Positions 42,664-50,530 of a stretch of DNA of 64,000 bases are shown here, one piece after another (position 1 is the first letter of the stretch; each line of letters starts with the position of its first letter). This stretch comes from Ammoniphilus resinae. GTDB lineage: Bacteria; Bacillota; Bacilli; Aneurinibacillales; RAOX-1. The DNA is taken from assembly GCF_017873965.1 (NCBI RefSeq), contig NZ_JAGGKT010000007.1, forward strand, positions 124,001 through 188,000, given 5' to 3'. A model generated the notes under the pieces. That model was not told where the DNA came from. It was given only the letters and a program-made list of their open reading frames with translations, and did not search any database. The position numbers were made by a program, and so were the translations under genes.

Positions 42664-43443
42664 ATGATGCCAATTATTCAGGCTGTTGACAGGGCGCTTC
42701 GAATCCTTGATTTATTTGATGAGCAGAGTCCAGAAATCAAGATTACAGAAATTAGCGAACGCATGAACTTACATAAAAGTACTGTGCATTCGCTTTTAAA
42801 AACATTGCAGCTTCACGGATACATCACTCAAAATTCAGAGAATGGGAAGTATAAGCTTGGTCTTAAATTGGTGGAAAGAGGACATTCTGTTGTCTATGGA
42901 CTAGATATCCGGAAAATCGCCAAACCTTACTTGGTTGACCTTTCAATGAAAACAGGTCAAACTACCCATCTGGTCATTCTGGATGGTCGAGAGGGTGTTT
43001 ATATCGATAAGGTAGAAGGACCTTTGGCAGTCATCCTCTATTCACGAATAGGCCGGCGGATTCCCATTCACTGTAGTGCTGTCGGGAAGGTTCTGGTATC
43101 CTTCAAGCCAAAGCATGAACAGAAGAAAATTCTTGAACAATATGTATTTACCTCACATACAGAGAACACTATAATCAACAAAAATGAATTTTTACAAGAA
43201 TTACAGGATGTAAGACAAGCTGGTTATGCTTTGGATAACGAAGAAAATGAACCAGGGGTACGCTGTATTGCTGTACCCATTCGCGATCATACAGGAAACG
43301 TGGTTGCTGCGATTAGTATGTCGACTTTAATTTCAAGGGTGGATGATGAGAAATTAAAGGACTTGATCGATTTGCTAAAACAGAAAAGTATGGAGTTGTC
43401 TTCCCAAATGGGTTACGGCATACTTTCATCACATTTGCCATAA
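42664..43443 (+). CDS. IclR-family transcriptional regulator (KdgR-like)
   Basis: A winged-helix regulator of about 259 residues. The HTH is at residues 4-60 (AVDRALRILDLFDEQ, then TEISERMNLHKSTVHSLLKTL), and a C-terminal IclR effector domain follows (SAVGKVLVSFKP near residue 140, GVRCIAVPIRDHTGNVVAAISM). AAAGGGTG serves ATG 42664 or 42667; a GTG at 42658 overlaps it. KdgR-type members sense KDG or other sugar-acid intermediates. Repeated AAACA/GTTT sites occur at 30861, 43491 and 50401, so it probably controls regions C and D. Confidence 0.9.
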   Translation: MMPIIQAVDRALRILDLFDEQSPEIKITEISERMNLHKSTVHSLLKTLQLHGYITQNSENGKYKLGLKLVERGHSVVYGLDIRKIAKPYLVDLSMKTGQTTHLVILDGREGVYIDKVEGPLAVILYSRIGRRIPIHCSAVGKVLVSFKPKHEQKKILEQYVFTSHTENTIINKNEFLQELQDVRQAGYALDNEENEPGVRCIAVPIRDHTGNVVAAISMSTLISRVDDEKLKDLIDLLKQKSMELSSQMGYGILSSHLP

Positions 43444-43488
43444 GATTTTGCTCCTGATTTAAATTAAAACAGGGCGGAATTTTATCTA

Positions 43489-43520
43489 TATAATAAAACA
43501 GAGTTTCATATTATAAAACA
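43489..43520 (+). promoter_or_regulatory. Internal promoter with overlapping IclR-type operator
   Basis: TATAAT (43489-43494) overlaps AAAACAGAGTTT (43495-43506) and a second ATTATAAAACA (43510-43520). The AAAC/GTTT arms flank AGA. The -35 is weak, so activation or derepression may be needed. It is positioned to drive the KdaD-like gene. Confidence 0.45.
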
Positions 43521-43534
43521 ATGGAGGAATTAAT

Positions 43535-44419
43535 ATGCGCATTATTCGATTCTTAAATGAAAACCAGGTTCCAACTTTAGCTGCTTTAACTGATGATGAA
43601 AAGGTATATACTTTGCCACAGCAGGGTTTCATGGAATTAGTTGATGCAGCTGAAGCTGAGGGAACAACAACACTTGCATTCGTACAAAACTTAATTGCTT
43701 CCGCATCCCCATTAAACCAAAACGTCCAAGACCTTCAATTGCTTGTTCCAATTGAAGCACCTGAAGTATGGGCATCTGGGGTAACTTATGAAAAAAGTCG
43801 TGATGCAAGAAACTATGAAGCAACAGGCGGTAAATTAGACGCAACAACTTTCTACGATAAAGTGTATGATGCCGAACGTCCTGAAATCTTCTTCAAATCT
43901 ACCGCTGCTCGTACAGTTGGGCCAAACCAAGATGTATATTTGCGTTCGGACTCTAACTGGCAAATTCCTGAGCCAGAACTTGGACTTGTTATCAACAAAG
44001 ATGGTAAAGTTGTTGGATATACCATTGGTAATGATATGAGCTCCCGTGATATTGAAGGAGAAAACCCACTATACTTGCCACAGGCAAAAGTTTGGAAAAA
44101 TTCCTGTTCAATTGGACCAGCTATCCGTTTAGCTGATACCGTTGCTGATCCTTATGATTTCCAAATTACTTGCCGGATTTACCGAAATGAAGAAAAGGTT
44201 GTGGAAGGAACTGCGAAGACTTCCCAGTTGAAGAGAAAATTCGACGAATTAGTTTCGTACCTTCTTCGCGACAACGAAATCTTCGATGGAACAGTTCTTC
44301 TAACTGGAACATGTATCGTACCACCAAACGAATTCACCTTGGAAAACGGTGACCGTATTGAAATTGAAATTTCCAGTATTGGTGTTTTAAATAACCCAGT
44401 AAAAAGTCAATCTCGCTAA
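43535..44419 (+). CDS. 2-keto-3-deoxy-pentonate dehydratase-like (KdaD type, FAH superfamily)
   Basis: A 294-residue FAH-superfamily enzyme. VWASGVTYEKSRDAR, TFYDKVYDAERPEIFFKSTAAR, NWQIPEPELGLVINKDGK and NPLYLPQAKVWKNSCSIGPAI closely follow the pattern of archaeal 2-keto-3-deoxy-D-arabinonate dehydratase. That enzyme converts a 2-keto-3-deoxy-pentonate into alpha-ketoglutarate semialdehyde. Acidic metal ligands are visible at PEPELG and in NDMSSRDIEGENP. GGAGGAA precedes the ATG. The ALDH two genes downstream would complete the Weimberg route. Assignment rests on motif recall, not alignment. Confidence 0.8.
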   Translation: MRIIRFLNENQVPTLAALTDDEKVYTLPQQGFMELVDAAEAEGTTTLAFVQNLIASASPLNQNVQDLQLLVPIEAPEVWASGVTYEKSRDARNYEATGGKLDATTFYDKVYDAERPEIFFKSTAARTVGPNQDVYLRSDSNWQIPEPELGLVINKDGKVVGYTIGNDMSSRDIEGENPLYLPQAKVWKNSCSIGPAIRLADTVADPYDFQITCRIYRNEEKVVEGTAKTSQLKRKFDELVSYLLRDNEIFDGTVLLTGTCIVPPNEFTLENGDRIEIEISSIGVLNNPVKSQSR

Positions 44420-44464
44420 TTAACAGAACCCAAGACTTAAGGCCTTGCGTTGGGAGGGTAAATG

Positions 44465-45229
44465 ATGAGAGTGGATGGGAAAGTAGCGGTTGTAACAGGT
44501 TCAGGATCCGGTATCGGGGAAGCCATCGCGAAACGATTAAGTAAAGAAGGCGCCATCGTAGCTATTTGTGATCTCGATGAAGCAAATGGGAATCGGGTGG
44601 CTGATGAGATTCTTTCTACTGGAAATCAAGCTGCATTCTTTAAGTTGGATGTTAGCAAAGAGCAAAATATGAAAGAAACCATCGACAAGGTAGTAGAAAA
44701 GTTTGGGAAATTCGATATAATGGTAAATAATGCGGGGATCGGAAAAGCGGGTACTGTGATTGAACAAACCGAAGCGGATTGGGATCTCATGATGAACGTG
44801 AATGCCAAGGGAGCGTTTTTTGGCTGTAAATATGCAGTGAAGAAAATGCTTGATCTAGGAACCAAAGGCAGTATTGTCAATATTGCTTCTGTTGCGGGGA
44901 TGGTCGGTGTCTTTAACCGCGCTGGATATTGTGCGTCAAAAGCTGCGATTGCCGGTTTAACTAAATCGGTTGCCTCTGACTTTGCCGAACAAGGGATCCG
45001 TGTGAATTCTATTTCGCCTGGAACCATTGAATCTCCATGGATCAAAAAAATTCTTTCGGACAATCCGGAGCCTGAACAAGCACGCATCCAAATGCAACAG
45101 CGCCAACCAATCGGAAGAATGGGTACACCTGATGAAATTGCTAATCTTGCTGTGTTTCTTGCGAGTGATGAGGCAAGCTTTATCACGGGAAGTAATATGG
45201 TAGCTGATGGTGGATTAACTGCACGCTAG
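44465..45229 (+). CDS. SDR-family dehydrogenase
   Basis: A 254-residue classical SDR. VAVVTGSGSGIGEAIAKRL binds the cofactor, VAICDLDEAN indicates NAD preference, and YCASK near residue 157 is catalytic. GGGAGGG is too close to ATG 44462 and suits ATG 44465. It may dehydrogenate C4 of a 2-keto-3-deoxy acid to the 2,4-diketo acid, as in the L-rhamnose diketo-hydrolase pathway, because a matching FAH-type hydrolase is encoded at 47921. That is inference; it could also act on the free sugar. Confidence 0.85.
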   Translation: MRVDGKVAVVTGSGSGIGEAIAKRLSKEGAIVAICDLDEANGNRVADEILSTGNQAAFFKLDVSKEQNMKETIDKVVEKFGKFDIMVNNAGIGKAGTVIEQTEADWDLMMNVNAKGAFFGCKYAVKKMLDLGTKGSIVNIASVAGMVGVFNRAGYCASKAAIAGLTKSVASDFAEQGIRVNSISPGTIESPWIKKILSDNPEPEQARIQMQQRQPIGRMGTPDEIANLAVFLASDEASFITGSNMVADGGLTAR

Positions 45230-45277
45230 GAAATTTGCCAAGATCAGACATTCGAAGTACAATTATAAAATGATGTT

Positions 45278-45305
45278 ATTGATCGGGATTAAGATCCCGG
45301 TCAAT
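45278..45305 (+). terminator. Intercistronic hairpin upstream of the ALDH gene
   Basis: ATTGATCGGGAT pairs with ATCCCGGTCAAT (one G-T pair) around a TTAA-like loop. It is not followed by a T run, so attenuator or stabiliser rather than certain terminator. Confidence 0.45.
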
Positions 45306-45345
45306 CTTCATAGATAAAAAAGAGTGGAAGAGAAAGGACAGGTGA

Positions 45346-46818
45346 ATGTACGTGTCAGTACAAACAGAAGTTAAGACTTACCTTAACTATATAAACGGGG
45401 AATGGGTTGCCGCCTCGACAAACAAAGTAGATGCGAGCATTAACCCCGCAAATAAAAACGAAATTGTTGGTTATCTACAAAAGTCTGGCAAAGAAGATTT
45501 AGATAAGGCTGTTGCTGCAGCTAAAGCAGCACAAGTTGCATGGAGAAAACTTTCTGGTGCTGCAAGAGGAGAATTTCTTTACAAAGCAGCCAATGTATTA
45601 GAAAAACGCCTTGATGAAGTAGCAGAAACTTTAACGAATGAAATGGGTAAGACGTTCCCTGAAGCAAAGGGTGAAACAGCACGCGGTATTGCGATTCTAC
45701 GTTACTATGCTGGTGAAGGAATGCGCAAGGTTGGGGAAGTTATTCCATCTTCCGATGCCGATGCATTAATGTTCACGAGCCGTGCACCGCTTGGCGTTGT
45801 GGGACTAATTACTCCTTGGAATTTCCCAGTAGCGATTCCAATTTGGAAGATGGCTCCTGCTTTAATCTATGGAAATACAGTTGTTATTAAGCCAGCCAGT
45901 GAAGCTGCTGTTACTGCTGCGAAGGTTATTGAGTGCTTTGCCGAAGCTGGCATCCCTGCAGGTGTATTAAATATGGTAACAGGACCAGGATCTGTCGTAG
46001 GACAAGGAATTATTGACCATCCAGATATTAAAGGGATTAGCTTTACTGGATCAGATGTTACAGGAGCTCGCGTGGCTCAAGGAGCAGCTGCTCGTGGTGC
46101 GAAGTTCCAGACAGAAATGGGTGGGAAAAACCCAGTGATTGTTGCAGCTGATGCGGATCTTGATCTTGCAGTATCTGCAACGATTAGTGGTGGACTTGCT
46201 TCAACTGGACAGAAATGTACAGCAACAAGCCGCGTAATTGTGCAAAGTGAAGTTTACGATGCCTTTAAAGAAAAATTAGTTGAAGCAGTTAAGAAAATTA
46301 AAGTTGGTCACGGACTTCAAAGTGGAAGCTGGATGGGTCCATGTGCAAGTGAGAGCCAGTTGAATACGGTTCTTTCCTACGTGGAAAAAGGACAAGCTGA
46401 AGGAGCAACCTTGATCTATGGTGGTAAGCGTGTAGAGGGTGAAGGTTTAGAGCATGGTTTCTATGTTGAACCTACTGTTTTCGACAACGTAACACCAAAG
46501 ATGGCGATTGCCCAAGAAGAAATCTTTGGTCCGGTATTGGCTTTGATTAAAGTTGATACAATTGAAGAAGCTATTGAAATTGCAAACGATTCACAGTTTG
46601 GATTAAGTGCTTCGATCTTTACCACTAACGTGGGGAACATGTTAAACTTTATCCGTGATATGGAAGCTGGACTTGTTCGAATCAATGCAGAAAGTGCCGG
46701 TGTTGAACTGCAAGCTCCATTTGGTGGAATGAAATCCTCAAGTTCTGGTTCAAGAGAGCAAGGACAGGCGGCAATTGAATTCTACACATCCATTAAAACT
46801 GTCTTCGTAAAAGCTTAA
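45346..46818 (+). CDS. Aldehyde dehydrogenase, probable alpha-ketoglutarate semialdehyde dehydrogenase
   Basis: A 490-residue NAD(P)-dependent aldehyde dehydrogenase. [18 protein letters not shown] is the cofactor motif, Glu257 is in [10 protein letters not shown] and the nucleophile Cys291 is in GQKCTATSR. The sequence resembles GucD (YcbD) of Bacillus glucarate operons, which oxidises alpha-ketoglutarate semialdehyde. With the KdaD-like dehydratase two genes upstream, the same reaction is likely. AAAGGA precedes the ATG. Hairpins lie on both sides of the gene. Confidence 0.87.
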   Translation: MYVSVQTEVKTYLNYINGEWVAASTNKVDASINPANKNEIVGYLQKSGKEDLDKAVAAAKAAQVAWRKLSGAARGEFLYKAANVLEKRLDEVAETLTNEMGKTFPEAKGETARGIAILRYYAGEGMRKVGEVIPSSDADALMFTSRAPLGVVGLITPWNFPVAIPIWKMAPALIYGNTVVIKPASEAAVTAAKVIECFAEAGIPAGVLNMVTGPGSVVGQGIIDHPDIKGISFTGSDVTGARVAQGAAARGAKFQTEMGGKNPVIVAADADLDLAVSATISGGLASTGQKCTATSRVIVQSEVYDAFKEKLVEAVKKIKVGHGLQSGSWMGPCASESQLNTVLSYVEKGQAEGATLIYGGKRVEGEGLEHGFYVEPTVFDNVTPKMAIAQEEIFGPVLALIKVDTIEEAIEIANDSQFGLSASIFTTNVGNMLNFIRDMEAGLVRINAESAGVELQAPFGGMKSSSSGSREQGQAAIEFYTSIKTVFVKA

Positions 46819-46833
46819 TCTAAGTTGATTCTT

Positions 46834-46871
46834 TCTCTCTGGATTGTATCTGACAGATCAATCCAGAGAGA
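46834..46871 (+). terminator. Hairpin or partial terminator after the ALDH gene
   Basis: TCTCTCTGGATTG and CAATCCAGAGAGA form a perfect 13-base stem. A T run follows only about 12 bases later, so read-through into the dehydrogenase gene is likely. Confidence 0.6.
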
Positions 46872-46920
46872 ACTCATTATATATATTTTTTTTAGATTAA
46901 TGCTCAGGAGGATTTTAGAC

Positions 46921-47889
46921 ATGAAACCTAAAGTGTATATTGCCAGATCCATACCAAAGCAAGTAGAAGCGTACATTGCAGAGCATTGCGATTACGAAAA
47001 ATGGGAAGAAGAGAGCGCAATTCCTCGTGAAAAACTGCTTGAGGCTGTCCGTGATGTAGATGGTTTGTTGACGAGCGGTACAGCAATTGATCAAGAACTT
47101 CTCGACCAAGCACCACGCTTGAAGGCTGTATGCAATGCGTCGGTTGGTTATAACAACTTTGATTTGGCAGCAATGAAAGAGAAAAAGGTCATGGGTACAA
47201 ATACACCTTCTGTACTGGATGATACTGTAGCGGATCTTGTCTTTGGCTTAATGCTTGCAGCAGCACGCAGAATTCCTGAGTTAGATCGCTTTGTAAAAGA
47301 AGGTAAGTGGGAAAAAGGTGATGATTCTCCGCTATTTGGCCTTGACGTACACCATACCACTTTAGGGATCATTGGGATGGGAAGAATCGGGGAAGCCATT
47401 GTTAAACGCGGTAAATTCGGGTTTGGCATGAATGTGCTCTATAATAACCGTCGCAGGAAACCTCAGGTTGAGCAAGAGTTGGGGATTACCTACGCGGAAT
47501 TGGATGACCTGCTTAAGCAATCTGACTTCATTGTTTTGATGACACCATTAACCCCACAAACTGAGAATTTGATTGGTCGTGATCAATTCAAATTAATGAA
47601 GAATACTGCTGTCTTTATCAATGCGTCTAGGGGTCAAACCGTTGATGAAGATGCGTTATATGAGGCATTATCAGAAGGTCAAATCTATGCTGCTGGATTA
47701 GATGTATTCCGTGACGAGCCGGTTAATCCTGCCAACAGATTACTGACTCTTCCGAATGCCGTGACTTTACCGCACATTGGTTCTGCCACAGCAAAGACAC
47801 GACTCGATATGGCTATGTGTGCCGCGAAAAACTTGGTTGATGCGGTTTCTGGTCGTACGCCGGCAAATCTAGTAGAAGAATTAAAATAA
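46921..47889 (+). CDS. D-2-hydroxyacid dehydrogenase (glyoxylate/hydroxypyruvate/2-ketogluconate reductase type)
   Basis: A 322-residue NAD(P)-dependent enzyme. LGIIGMGRIGEAIVKRG is the nucleotide-binding site, Arg of NASRGQTVDE and His of LPHIGSATAKTR are catalytic, and Glu is in FRDEP. AGGAGG is ideally placed before ATG 46921; the in-frame extension upstream runs through a hairpin and is not coding. The GyaR/GhrB group reduces glyoxylate, hydroxypyruvate or 2-ketogluconate. Here it may handle the two-carbon product of diketo-acid cleavage; that is inference. Confidence 0.88.
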   Translation: MKPKVYIARSIPKQVEAYIAEHCDYEKWEEESAIPREKLLEAVRDVDGLLTSGTAIDQELLDQAPRLKAVCNASVGYNNFDLAAMKEKKVMGTNTPSVLDDTVADLVFGLMLAAARRIPELDRFVKEGKWEKGDDSPLFGLDVHHTTLGIIGMGRIGEAIVKRGKFGFGMNVLYNNRRRKPQVEQELGITYAELDDLLKQSDFIVLMTPLTPQTENLIGRDQFKLMKNTAVFINASRGQTVDEDALYEALSEGQIYAAGLDVFRDEPVNPANRLLTLPNAVTLPHIGSATAKTRLDMAMCAAKNLVDAVSGRTPANLVEELK

Positions 47890-47920
47890 TAGAATTAAAA
47901 TAATAGGAGGAACGACAATA

Positions 47921-48808
47921 ATGAAAACTGTATCGTATCGCAAAGATAATCAAGTTCTTTTAGGTGTAAAAACAGATAAAGGGATCTTGGATGTAGCAGC
48001 TGCTGTTGCAAAATACTCTGAATTCGCTTCTGCTCCTACTTCCGCTATGGAATTGATTGATAGAGGACAAGAAGGAAACGACTTATTAGCGAAATTGGCC
48101 GTTGCAGCATCTGGAGATGATGCGTTGTATTTGGCAGAAGAATCCCTTGATCTAGAAGCGTGTGTTCCTAACCCATCGAAAATCATTTGTGTTGGTCTAA
48201 ATTATCGTAAGCATGCTGATGAGTGTAATTTGCCTTACCCTCCATCTCCACTTCTTTTCAGCAAATTTAACAACACACTTTCTGGGAACGGGGATGACGT
48301 GAAGCTTCCTGAGAATTCTTCACAAGTGGATTACGAGGCTGAATTAGCGATCGTAATTGGTAAGACTACTAAAAATGTATCCAAAGATGAAGCGCTTTCT
48401 TATGTTTACGGATACTGTAATGCTGATGATTTATCTGCTCGTGATTTGCAAATGAAAACTTCACAATGGTTGCTAGGTAAAACGCTAGATGGCTTTGCTC
48501 CATTAGGACCTTATTTGGTAAGTGCTGATGAAGTGCCAAATCCTAACGCATTAAACATTAAGGCGTTTGTAAATGGGGAAGAGCGTCAGAATTCCAATAC
48601 AAGTGATATGATTTTCTATTGTGATGAAATCATTAGCTATATTTCGGAGCACTTCACATTGTATCCTGGAGATGTAATCCTAACAGGTACACCAGAAGGT
48701 GTTATTCATGGGTATCCAAAAGAAAAGCAAGTATGGTTAAAAGATGGAGATCAAGTAACGATTGAAATCGAAGGATTAGGAAGTTTAACAAATACGTTGA
48801 AGAAATAA
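47921..48808 (+). CDS. Fumarylacetoacetate hydrolase-family protein
   Basis: A 295-residue FAH-superfamily enzyme of the hydratase/hydrolase branch, distinct from the KdaD-like one at 43535. Motifs are ICVGLNYRKHADE near residue 90, DYEAELAIVIGK near residue 131 with metal-binding Glu residues, DDLSARDLQ, KTLDGFAPLGPYL and PGDVILTGTPEGV. AGGAGGA precedes the ATG. Relatives hydrolyse 2,4-diketo-3-deoxy acids (L-rhamnose pathway) or act on acylpyruvates. In this operon, cleavage of a diketo acid to pyruvate plus a small hydroxyacid is attractive. It is the last gene before a terminator. Confidence 0.85.
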   Translation: MKTVSYRKDNQVLLGVKTDKGILDVAAAVAKYSEFASAPTSAMELIDRGQEGNDLLAKLAVAASGDDALYLAEESLDLEACVPNPSKIICVGLNYRKHADECNLPYPPSPLLFSKFNNTLSGNGDDVKLPENSSQVDYEAELAIVIGKTTKNVSKDEALSYVYGYCNADDLSARDLQMKTSQWLLGKTLDGFAPLGPYLVSADEVPNPNALNIKAFVNGEERQNSNTSDMIFYCDEIISYISEHFTLYPGDVILTGTPEGVIHGYPKEKQVWLKDGDQVTIEIEGLGSLTNTLKK

Positions 48809-48822
48809 TGAACAGTGATAGA

Positions 48823-48850
48823 AGAGTCGTCCACTTGGGCGGCTCTTTTT
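48823..48850 (+). terminator. Terminator of the sugar-acid operon
   Basis: AGAGTCGTCC and GGGCGGCTCT (two G-T pairs) with an ACTT loop, followed by TTTTT. Confidence 0.8.
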
Positions 48851-48909
48851 AATTGCTATCTTGCCAATTTTAAAAGAGTTAACTGAATAATAGTTTTATC
48901 ACAAAATTA

Positions 48910-48938
48910 TATACACTAATTTATAACTAATTTATAAT
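48910..48938 (+). promoter_or_regulatory. Putative promoter of the first tctC-like gene
   Basis: TATACA (48910-48915), a 17-base spacer and TATAAT (48933-48938). A related TTATAATT-AATTAAG block appears before the second tctC copy. The 301-base gap 48809-49109 otherwise holds the terminator and a cre-like site. Confidence 0.45.
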
Positions 48939-49023
48939 TAAATTAAGTAAAATCTAAAATATCACTTTACAATACAATAGATTATTTTTATACTATTCGT
49001 AAGAGGTGGACTTAATTAAAATA

Positions 49024-49037
49024 TGAAAGCGCTAACC
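49024..49037 (+). promoter_or_regulatory. cre-like site (CcpA) before the first tctC gene
   Basis: TGAAAGCGCTAACC matches TGWNANCGNTNWCA at 13 of 14 positions and lies about 85 bases downstream of the -10, a repressing position. Confidence 0.55.
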
Positions 49038-49109
49038 TCTACTGATTTTAGGTTGTTTTTATTGCGACCTATTATTAAATAAAAATGTAAATGGAGGGGG
49101 ATTTTACTC

Positions 49110-50171
49110 ATGGTAAAAGGATCTTGGAGAAAGTGGGTTACATCGGCAGCTGTTGCTGGCATGTTGGCTTTAACTGCTTGCGGTGGCGGAAGCACGAATA
49201 CATCGTCAGGCGGCGGTAACAACGCACAACCGGAAAATAAACAGGCGGAGGCACCGGCTCCAGCACCGGAAAAGAAAAGTGACTTTCCGAATAAGGCAGT
49301 AACCCTGCTTGTTCCACATGCAGCGGGTGGTGGTACGGATGCAACAGCGCGGGCACTGGCGAAAGAGGCTGAGCAATTTTTAGGTCAGTCGATTGCTGTA
49401 ATAAACAAAACCGGTGGCGGTGGAGCCGTTGGATTTACTGAAGGGGCAAATGCTAAGCCAGATGGCTACCTTGTAACCATGGTAACTGTCGAAATCGCAT
49501 CATTACATCATTTGAACCTAACACCGTTAACTTATGAGGCATACACACCGATCGCCCAAATCAACTATGACCCAGCAACTATTACGGTAAAAGCGGATGC
49601 ACCATGGAATACCGTAAAAGAATTTATTGAATATGCGAAAGCACATCCTGGTGAAGTGAAGATGGGGAACTCTGGTCCTGGATCAATTTGGCACTTATCT
49701 GCAGCAGCTGTTGAAAAAGATACCGGTGTAAAGTTCAACCATGTGCCATTTGATGGAGCAGCACCTGCTGTTACAGCATTACTAGGTGGACATATAGATG
49801 CCGTACCAGTTAGTCCGGCTGAAGTAAAAGCCCAAGTAGAAGCTGGAAAGCTAAAAACATTAGCAATTTTGGATGAAAAGCCATCTGATGCCCTTCCAGG
49901 GGTAAAAACATGGGAAGAAGAAATGGGTTCTAAGACAACTTACCTTGGTCCATGGCGTGGACTTGTGGTACCAAAGGGTACTCCGGATGATGCCGTTCAA
50001 GTGTTAACAGATGCTTTCATGAAAGCAGCTGAATCAGATGGATTTAAAGAATACATGAAGAATAATGGTCTAGGAATTGACATTAAGGATGGTCCTGGAT
50101 TTGAGAAGTTAATGCAAGACTCGGATAAAAACTTTGGTGAGCTAATTCCAGCACTTGGTCTTGTCAAGTAA
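49110..50171 (+). CDS. Tripartite tricarboxylate transporter substrate-binding lipoprotein (TctC family), copy 1
   Basis: A 353-residue binding protein with lipobox LTAC (Cys24) and an Ala/Pro/Glu-rich linker. The TctC/Bug body starts FPNKAVTLLVPHAAGGGTDATARALA. Family loops NKTGGGGAVGFTEGA and GHIDAVPVSPAEV are present. It binds a carboxylate for TctAB. It is very similar to the next gene over its whole length, including the signal peptide and the intergenic layout, so the two are a tandem duplication. GGAGGGGG precedes the ATG. A terminator-like hairpin follows. Confidence 0.93.
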   Translation: MVKGSWRKWVTSAAVAGMLALTACGGGSTNTSSGGGNNAQPENKQAEAPAPAPEKKSDFPNKAVTLLVPHAAGGGTDATARALAKEAEQFLGQSIAVINKTGGGGAVGFTEGANAKPDGYLVTMVTVEIASLHHLNLTPLTYEAYTPIAQINYDPATITVKADAPWNTVKEFIEYAKAHPGEVKMGNSGPGSIWHLSAAAVEKDTGVKFNHVPFDGAAPAVTALLGGHIDAVPVSPAEVKAQVEAGKLKTLAILDEKPSDALPGVKTWEEEMGSKTTYLGPWRGLVVPKGTPDDAVQVLTDAFMKAAESDGFKEYMKNNGLGIDIKDGPGFEKLMQDSDKNFGELIPALGLVK

Positions 50172-50270
50172 TAAAGGATCTCTCATACGGGTTAATCGCT
50201 TAATCAAAGTTTGATGGAACAATGCTAATTTAAACAGGTAATACATCACGAGTCATGAGGAAACAGTGTG

Positions 50271-50294
50271 AAGGCTGAGCTTGCTCAGCCTTTT
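50271..50294 (+). terminator. Terminator between the two tctC genes
   Basis: AAGGCTGAGC and GCTCAGCCTT with a TT loop, then TTTT. A perfect 10-base stem. Confidence 0.8.
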
Positions 50295-50339
50295 CAGATG
50301 AGTTGATCCATTAAATTATCCCCCTTAAATAAAAAATAG

Positions 50340-50368
50340 TTGATCCATAAATAATAATGAATTATAAT
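50340..50368 (+). promoter_or_regulatory. Putative promoter of the second tctC gene
   Basis: TTGATC (50340-50345), a 17-base spacer and TATAAT (50363-50368). The 359-base gap 50172-50530 contains, in order, a terminator, this promoter, an IclR-type site and a cre-like site. Confidence 0.55.
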
Positions 50369-50400
50369 TCAATTAAGAAAAGGTGGAAACGTCATTTAGT

Positions 50401-50420
50401 ATTATAAAACAAATTGTTTC
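50401..50420. promoter_or_regulatory. Putative IclR-type operator before the second tctC gene
   Basis: ATTATAAAACAAATTGTTTC contains AAACAAATTGTTT, palindromic except at its centre. It lies just downstream of the predicted start of transcription and resembles 30861 and 43491. Confidence 0.5.
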
Positions 50421-50453
50421 AACAGTATGGAATGGTTTGTTTTTTAAAAACTA

Positions 50454-50467
50454 TGAAAGCGTTATCT
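50454..50467 (+). promoter_or_regulatory. cre-like site before the second tctC gene
   Basis: TGAAAGCGTTATCT matches TGWNANCGNTNWCA at 13 of 14 positions, in the same place relative to the gene as the site at 49024. Confidence 0.55.
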
Positions 50468-50530
50468 ACCTGGTTTAGGCAGATCAGTTAGACATACTGC
50501 TTAGATCAAAAAGATAAAGGGGGATTTCTG

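Noticed and set aside
44626-45186. 186-codon minus-strand frame within the SDR gene
   Set aside because: Antisense shadow of a clear SDR gene, with no start signal.
46825-46920. Longer N-terminus for the 2-hydroxyacid dehydrogenase
   Set aside because: The stretch crosses a 13-base-pair hairpin and encodes an unrelated hydrophobic string; a strong AGGAGG supports ATG 46921.
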